A DNA stretch of 64,000 bases. It comes from Bacillus sp. UNC438CL73TsuS30. Its GTDB lineage: Bacteria; Bacillota; Bacilli; Bacillales; Cytobacillaceae. The notes below the pieces were generated by a model. The model ran no database searches and was not told the origin of the DNA. It worked only from the letters and a program-made list of their open reading frames with translations. Numbering within the stretch: position 1 is the stretch's first letter; each line of letters starts with the position of its first letter. A program made the translations under genes and the position numbers. Below are positions 59,050 through 64,000 of this stretch, piece by piece. The stretch covers positions 20,811-84,810 of the forward strand of contig NZ_KI535296.1 in the NCBI RefSeq assembly GCF_000482325.1. Reading direction: 5' to 3'.

Positions 59050-60690
59050 ATGACAGAATATCAATGGGCAACAAAAGAAGGGCTTCGCCGTTTGTTATGC
59101 GAGGTGGTGAGCTGGGAAAGCCGGACACTGACGCCGGGAGAACGGGAATTCCCTAAAAAGCTGGAAGCGAAACTACAGAGTTTGCCTTATTTTCAAGAGA
59201 ATCCTAGTCACTTAGGTCTTCATGATGCGGATTTGGGAAGAAGATTCGTCACCGCTCTATACAAACATCCAGAAGCCCAGGACACCATTGTTCTCATTAG
59301 TCATTTTGATACGGTTTTTACAGCGGAATACGGGGATATCGAAGAATTCGCCTTCAAGCCTGAGGAATTAACGCAATTACTTTATAGCCGAATGGACAGC
59401 CTGCCGGAGGATGCAAGAGAAGATCTCCTTTCTGGTGAATATCTGTTTGGTCGTGGCACGATGGATATGAAAATGGGCCTTGTTATGCATATGGGATTAA
59501 TTGAAAAGGCTTCCGCAGAAAAATGGCCAATTAATCTTATTTTACTAACGGTTCCGGATGAAGAAGTCAATTCGGCAGGTATGAGGGCCGCCGTGGTGAA
59601 ATTAGTTGAAATGCGTGAACAACACGGTCTCACCTATAAATTATTTCTAAATGGAGAGCCGGTATTTACGCAGCAGCCGGGTGACCGCAATTATTATATT
59701 TACTCCGGCACAATCGGTAAAATTATGCCTTCCGTGCTTTTTTACGGGCGCGAAACCCATGTCGGCGAACCGCTGAGCGGGATTACTGCAAGCTATATGG
59801 CTTCGTTCATGACGCAGGAGATGGAGTGGAACGTCAAACTCGAGGAGACGGTGATGGGAGAAAAGACACCACTACCGGTTACGCTCCAGCAAAAGGATTT
59901 AAAAATGGAGTACTCGGCACAAACACCATTTCGTGCGGCCGCCTTGTATAATGTATTTTTAATGAAGCGGAATGCAGCGGAAATTATGGATATTTTTGAA
60001 GAGATTGCTGGAGATGCTGCAAAGGCCAGCAATACGGCCTATCAAAAAATTTGTACGGCTCAGGGCGTAAAACCGGTAGGGGAAGTCCGTGTTCTCCGTT
60101 ATGAACAATTGCTCGAGCATGCTACTAAGAAACTCGGTCAGGAGTTTGTTGATGCGGTGAAAGCGGAGGTTCTTGCGAACAACGAGTGGGATGATCGTGA
60201 TAAGTCCTTCCAAATTGCCGATACCTTAATGATTGAGTGCCAAGAACTGGCGCCGGCGATGATTTTGCTCTATGCACCGCCATATTATCCGGCCGTCAAT
60301 TCATCTGATAATGAATTTATTCGTGAATGTGTGAGCCATATTCAAGCGCAGGGCATGGAGAAGTTTGGACTGCCGGTGGGGCAAATCCACTATTTTAATG
60401 GCATTTGCGACTTGAGCTATGTGAATTACAACGATACGAATGAGGGATGGAATTCCTTTATCGCCAACACACCGGTCTGGGGGGACAGCTACAGCATCCC
60501 ATTTGAGGAAATGAAACAACTCCAAGCACCCGTACTGAACGTAGGGCCGTTTGGAAAAGACGCCCACAAACGCACCGAACGCCTCCATATGAAGAGTGCA
60601 TTTGAAGAAGTTCCAGTGCTGGTGGAGGAGCTGATTAAATCGATTTGCAGGAACAACACGAAGATGAAGGGACAAGTCCCTTGTAAATAA
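59050..60690 (+). CDS. rocB: RocB, M20-family arginine/citrulline utilisation protein
   Basis: A 546-residue M20 peptidase-like protein with a large insertion. Metal-site motifs: LISHFDTVF (~80), FGRGTMDMKMGLVMHMG (~137) and TVPDEEVNSAG (~167). Length and sequence match Bacillus RocB of the arginine catabolic operon, whose exact reaction is not settled. It follows the DDAH gene in the same direction and a TTGACA-containing stretch at 58934 could serve as promoter. Pairing with a citrulline-forming DDAH suggests hydrolysis of citrulline to ornithine, an inference. No sigma-54 promoter (GG-N10-GC) is visible upstream. Confidence 0.86.
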   Translation: MTEYQWATKEGLRRLLCEVVSWESRTLTPGEREFPKKLEAKLQSLPYFQENPSHLGLHDADLGRRFVTALYKHPEAQDTIVLISHFDTVFTAEYGDIEEFAFKPEELTQLLYSRMDSLPEDAREDLLSGEYLFGRGTMDMKMGLVMHMGLIEKASAEKWPINLILLTVPDEEVNSAGMRAAVVKLVEMREQHGLTYKLFLNGEPVFTQQPGDRNYYIYSGTIGKIMPSVLFYGRETHVGEPLSGITASYMASFMTQEMEWNVKLEETVMGEKTPLPVTLQQKDLKMEYSAQTPFRAAALYNVFLMKRNAAEIMDIFEEIAGDAAKASNTAYQKICTAQGVKPVGEVRVLRYEQLLEHATKKLGQEFVDAVKAEVLANNEWDDRDKSFQIADTLMIECQELAPAMILLYAPPYYPAVNSSDNEFIRECVSHIQAQGMEKFGLPVGQIHYFNGICDLSYVNYNDTNEGWNSFIANTPVWGDSYSIPFEEMKQLQAPVLNVGPFGKDAHKRTERLHMKSAFEEVPVLVEELIKSICRNNTKMKGQVPCK

Positions 60691-60701
60691 GATTAATGAA
60701 G

Positions 60702-60732
60702 AAAAAGGACAACACCGTGTTGTCCCTTTTTG
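60702..60732 (+). terminator. Terminator after rocB
   Basis: AAAAAGGACAACA and TGTTGTCCCTTTTT pair over CCG. Confidence 0.88.
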
Positions 60733-60848
60733 CTGTTTTCTGAAAATATTGAATACTGTAATAGCGAGTGGTAAACTATATAAAGATAATCTTATCTTCT
60801 AAACAACGTGACTTTTTCTACAAATCGCACATTTTCAAGGAGGTAATG

Positions 60849-62891
60849 ATGTTAAATTTCAATGCTGCCGGTCACAATCCAATAGATGCTGATGGGATGA
60901 ACCCAATTTCAAAACAGTTATCAGCAAAAATAGATAATTATCTGATACTATGCGTCTATGAACAGGATTATAAATTTCAAGATCACGCTGGTTTAGAATG
61001 GGAGCAATCCAAGAATTTACTAGCAGCGATGCCGTTATCCGCGGACTCAAAGGGATCTAATACTTTTATTATTTGGGATCGAGTCTATCAGGAGAGCACC
61101 CACGTGTTTAATAGTTTGCGTCTTGCGGCTAGGAATCGGTTAATTAGGCATATCTCCAATAATATTGTGAACTATCTTTTAACGAAGTATAAAAAGTTTT
61201 CTCCGATATTCTCCACGATTCTTAATAATGCAGAAATGAAAAGCCGGTCGATTCACTATTTTGAGGAGATGTTAAAAAGAGACACTTTTTTAGTTAATGA
61301 AGATGTCTGGGATAACTTTTGTGATTGGTTCCGTATCTGTTTAACTGAATGGGTACTGGAAGAAATGGCCCAAACCCTTGGCGAGGATCGATTAGTCCAG
61401 CTGGATAAAAAGGAATTAAACGAGCAATTCTATCAATTTATCTCCATGAATTTTTCGCAAAATAAAAATTTTATTACGAGGTTTACAAGTATTGTAAATA
61501 ACTATAGCTTAGAGTGGGTTGAAAAGATTATTACCTTTTTAAATTTAGAAAATTATTCTATTCAGCAAATCGAATCATTGCTTTGTAAAGATATCTCCAT
61601 TTCTGAACATCCATCATCTTCTCCTGTAAATGAGTTCACGTTTAATTCAGCGGTAAATGACTGTATATTTGTCATGAATAATGCACCGTATCAATCTGTT
61701 CGTGAAGCATTATATAAAATGAGTTTTACACAAAAAGAAGAATTTATTTGGCCCACCTCCCCTATTATGAAGAGCAGTGTTGAGGGGATCTTGCAAATCA
61801 AACCCTTTAAAAAGGACTATTACCCATTACATAAAGATCATCCCATTGTTAAGGAAACCTGGGAGGAGGTTAAGGTTTTATCGGATTTAGAAGCAGATAT
61901 ATTTGATGCACTTTGTACCTTCTTTTTATCAAATGCCAAACATCCTGAAGATGTCGTAGAAATCCAGTTGGATGACTTGTTAGCCATTCGGGGCTTAAAG
62001 CCAAAAATGGGTGGGGAGGGCCGCCGGGGAGGTTATGAAGAGAAACAGCGACGCCAAGTTATGAAATCGCTCTCAATCATTCAAAAACTATGGATTGACT
62101 TGGAAAAAACGATTGTCTATGAAAAAGGGAAGCCAGCCGAGACTGAGCTCCAAGGCAGGGCCTTTCTTTTCGTTGACCAGAATCGAGTCGAGTATCCCAT
62201 TACGGAAGAAACAAGTGTGAAAAAAATAAGCTATAAAGTAGATCAAGTTTTTTCCAGATACTTATTTGGATCAGGAAGACAGGTGGCTCTTCTTCCTTTG
62301 AAAGTGTTACATTATGATCCTTATCGTAAATCATGGGAGAAGCGATTGACAAGATACCTTAGCTGGCGGTGGCGGATACAAGCAAAAAAAGGGGATTATT
62401 TACAACCGAATAAAATTAACACGTTACTTGATGCGATCGGTGTCAAAATAAATGAACGAACCCCGTCACGCACGAGAGAAAGATTGGAAAAAGCACTTGA
62501 TACCTTGCAACAAGATGGGGTGATCGGGGCATGGCACTATGAGAAATGGGAAGAATCAATCGCCGACCAAAAAGGATGGGGGCGTATTTGGCTGAATTCT
62601 ATGATTACCATTCAGCCGCCGGAATTTATAAGGGAACAATATCATCCGATTAAGAGAAGCCATCAAGGTCAGAATATCAGACAACCCCAGAAAGAAGTAT
62701 TAGGTGAAGAGGCAGAAATGATTGGAGTTCGTGTAAGGGAGATTAGGGAAACGTTCGACTTGGCTTTAGCACATGTTTCAGAAGAATTGGAAATCTCCAC
62801 CTCTTATTTAAGCAATATTGAAAGAGGTATTAAAATCCCATCTAAAAAAATTCAGTTCAAGCTGATGAAATGGCTGAAGCGCTTTGAATAA
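60849..62891 (+). CDS. Large HTH protein resembling a plasmid replication initiator
   Basis: I cannot place this 680-residue protein securely. The first ~300 residues are helical without clear motifs. From ~350 to 600 it has two winged-helix-like stretches (LSDLEADIFDALCTFFLS, VALLPLKVLHYDPYRKSWEK with RLTRYLSWRWRIQ and RERLEKALDTLQQDGVI), reminiscent of plasmid Rep initiators. The last ~60 residues form an XRE-type HTH (RVREIRETFDLALAHVSEEL, ISTSYLSNIERGIKIP). ATG 60849 follows AAGGAGGTA; the ORF can be read from 60768. It stands alone between two terminators. It might be a chromosomal relic of a plasmid replicon or a regulator. Confidence 0.6.
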   Translation: MLNFNAAGHNPIDADGMNPISKQLSAKIDNYLILCVYEQDYKFQDHAGLEWEQSKNLLAAMPLSADSKGSNTFIIWDRVYQESTHVFNSLRLAARNRLIRHISNNIVNYLLTKYKKFSPIFSTILNNAEMKSRSIHYFEEMLKRDTFLVNEDVWDNFCDWFRICLTEWVLEEMAQTLGEDRLVQLDKKELNEQFYQFISMNFSQNKNFITRFTSIVNNYSLEWVEKIITFLNLENYSIQQIESLLCKDISISEHPSSSPVNEFTFNSAVNDCIFVMNNAPYQSVREALYKMSFTQKEEFIWPTSPIMKSSVEGILQIKPFKKDYYPLHKDHPIVKETWEEVKVLSDLEADIFDALCTFFLSNAKHPEDVVEIQLDDLLAIRGLKPKMGGEGRRGGYEEKQRRQVMKSLSIIQKLWIDLEKTIVYEKGKPAETELQGRAFLFVDQNRVEYPITEETSVKKISYKVDQVFSRYLFGSGRQVALLPLKVLHYDPYRKSWEKRLTRYLSWRWRIQAKKGDYLQPNKINTLLDAIGVKINERTPSRTRERLEKALDTLQQDGVIGAWHYEKWEESIADQKGWGRIWLNSMITIQPPEFIREQYHPIKRSHQGQNIRQPQKEVLGEEAEMIGVRVREIRETFDLALAHVSEELEISTSYLSNIERGIKIPSKKIQFKLMKWLKRFE

Positions 62892-62938
62892 AAAAGAACC
62901 TTATGTACATGAAAGTGTGCATGAGGTTCTTTTTTTCG
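62888..62938 (+). terminator. Terminator after the Rep-like gene
   Basis: AAGAACCTTATGTACATG pairs with GTGCATGAGGTTCTT (with wobbles), followed by TTTTTT. The rest of the gap to 63175 is AT-rich and holds no clear gene. Confidence 0.88.
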
Positions 62939-63175
62939 TAAAAACGGTTTATCTTATACATTTGTCGAGGTTGTCTTGTACAAATGTCGGGATGATGTTG
63001 TACGTAAAAAATTTACTAGTTTATTTTGCTGTTGATAGACAAAGGTTTTTCCCCATTTTTTCTTTTTTTTCTCCCTAATAATTAAATAATATAAGCTGTT
63101 TTGTTTTCTGAATATTAAAAATCAATTGTGTATGATTCAACTATGAAAACAATAGTAAAGATTGGGGTGGAGAAG

Positions 63176-64000
63176 ATGAAAAATGAAAACGTTTCCTTTA
63201 AAGGTTTGGACCCCTTATTTTATCCTCGTTCCGTTGCAGTATTAGGGGCGTCAAAAAATCCTAATAAGCTGGGTTACATTCAGGTGAAAGCATTATTGGA
63301 TGGGAACTATGATGGAGCGATCCTGCCGATTAACCCAAAGGAAACCGAAATTGCTGGGTTAAAATGCTATTCCACATTATCAGATGTCCCTGGACCCATT
63401 GATTTAGCAATATTTTGTGTGAGTGCCAGTCAAGTTTTACAAAGCATCGAGGATTGTGGAAAGAAAAATGTGAAAGCCGCCATTATTTTTGCCTCAGGAT
63501 ATTCAGAAACAGGAGTAGAGGGGGCGAGACAGCAGGAAATGATTGCAGATACAGCTAGAAAGTATGGAATTAGATTAATCGGCCCTAACTGTGTTGGTCT
63601 CGTCAATACTTTGAATGGATTGGTAGGAACCTTCTCACCGGCTGTAATGAGCCATCCATTAAACGATCAGCGGGCTGTAGGATATGTTTCCCAAAGTGGT
63701 GCCTTCGGGATTCTTACTTATATGGCGGCAGCTCAGAACGGACTTACCTTTAATTATTTTGTCAGTGTTGGAAATGAAATGGATACAGAGTTTGCTGACG
63801 TTGTGGAATATATGATTCATGACCCAAAAACGAAAGTTATCAGCGGTTATCTCGAGGGAGCTAAAAATCCTGCTAAACTGAGGCAGCTGGCAAAGGAAGC
63901 ATTGAACAAAAATAAACCAATTGTATTAATGAAAACAGGACGCAGTTCAGCCGGAAGCCGGGCAGCAGCTTCCCATACAGGCTCCTTAGCGGGATCAGAC
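63176..64000 (+). CDS. Acyl-CoA synthetase, NDP-forming (3' end outside window)
   Basis: The frame begins MKNENVSFKGLDPLFYPRSV behind GGGGTGGAGAAG and is open to the window edge (275 residues visible). The CoA-binding domain shows VAVLGASKNPNKLGY and LPINPKETEIAGLKCYS, followed by IRLIGPNCVGLVNTLNG and YVSQSGAFGILTYMAA, the succinyl-CoA ligase-type flavodoxin domain, and SHTGSLAGSD at the end. This is the alpha region of an ADP- or NDP-forming acetate/acyl-CoA ligase. The beta (ATP-grasp) region, if fused, lies outside the window. Confidence 0.9.
   Translation, partial: MKNENVSFKGLDPLFYPRSVAVLGASKNPNKLGYIQVKALLDGNYDGAILPINPKETEIAGLKCYSTLSDVPGPIDLAIFCVSASQVLQSIEDCGKKNVKAAIIFASGYSETGVEGARQQEMIADTARKYGIRLIGPNCVGLVNTLNGLVGTFSPAVMSHPLNDQRAVGYVSQSGAFGILTYMAAAQNGLTFNYFVSVGNEMDTEFADVVEYMIHDPKTKVISGYLEGAKNPAKLRQLAKEALNKNKPIVLMKTGRSSAGSRAAASHTGSLAGSD

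Noticed and set aside
62884..63078. Short ORF after the Rep-like gene
   Set aside because: It starts within the terminator hairpin and its sequence is low complexity; no RBS is visible.
1..64000. Short peptides ending in HHPIFVE or HHPNFVE at many loci
   Set aside because: They are translations of the family-1 palindrome in various frames, not a protein motif.

Overview
The window is chromosomal DNA of a low-GC Gram-positive endospore-former, most likely a Bacillaceae member of the Bacillus/Neobacillus type. Supporting signs are strong GGAGG ribosome binding sites with some GTG/TTG starts, SigA-type promoters, a CcpA cre box, a PhoP box, a cobalamin riboswitch in front of metE, PucR/GntR/IclR/Lrp regulators, a Spo0E-like small protein and homologues of Bacillus alaR-alaT, frlB, gpmA and rocB. 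I see no rRNA, tRNA, CRISPR array or intact prophage.

Layout. (1) 0.5-5.7 kb: a TetR regulator divergent from a tryptophan-to-anthranilate operon, kynU - amino acid permease - kynA - kynB. (2) 5.7-9.8 kb: a secreted fusion of a GlpQ-type phosphodiesterase with a PhoD-type phosphatase behind a four-repeat PhoP box, and a large membrane protein of unknown function. (3) 10-14.8 kb: a GAF-PucR regulator divergent from an M20 amidohydrolase and a membrane transporter. (4) 15-15.4 kb: a cre-overlapped promoter, a long leader and a 45-residue ORF. (5) 15.5-28.5 kb: an apparent ectoine/hydroxyectoine catabolic locus: PucR regulator, eutB-like gene, then eight closely spaced genes (doeA-like, eutC-like, trans-sulfuration-family PLP enzyme, M20 deacetylase, homoserine dehydrogenase, doeC-like dehydrogenase, second doeA-like, MHS-family transporter). 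The expected DoeD transaminase and DoeB deacetylase types are not present. (6) 28.6-32 kb: UDP-glucuronate/galacturonate sugar operon with a glycosyltransferase. (7) 32.7-41.3 kb: cell-surface region with a GW-repeat amidase, two Ig-repeat proteins and a secreted 5'-nucleotidase-family enzyme. (8) 41.4-48 kb: B12 riboswitch-metE, thioesterase, gpmA, frlB and its GntR regulator. (9) 48-57 kb: decayed response regulator, phosphodiesterase, diguanylate cyclase, alaR-alaT, 3-hydroxyisobutyrate dehydrogenase-like gene, FusB-like protein and a leader-ORF/CD3324-like unit. (10) 57-64 kb: IclR regulator divergent from DDAH plus rocB, a large replication-initiator-like HTH protein, and the start of an NDP-forming acyl-CoA synthetase.

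The most unusual signal is dispersed. Sixteen copies of a ~47-bp palindrome sit between genes, often directly after a stop codon. Its core is CGGGTGGTG-cctgt-CACCACCCG, flanked by an A-tract on one side and the complementary T-tract on the other, so each copy has the architecture of a bidirectional intrinsic terminator. The arms vary between copies in a compensated way. One copy lies just upstream of a truncated REP-associated tyrosine transposase (RAYT) with an intact HUH motif, and I propose these elements are a RAYT-type REP family that doubles as mobile terminators. A second family (~57 bp, three copies) and a third hairpin type (two copies) share the same GGTGCCTG core. A further repeat, a GCTGATAA/GCGGATAA motif with an exact 21-bp period, occurs as five units before the ectoine operon and two units within the kyn operon.
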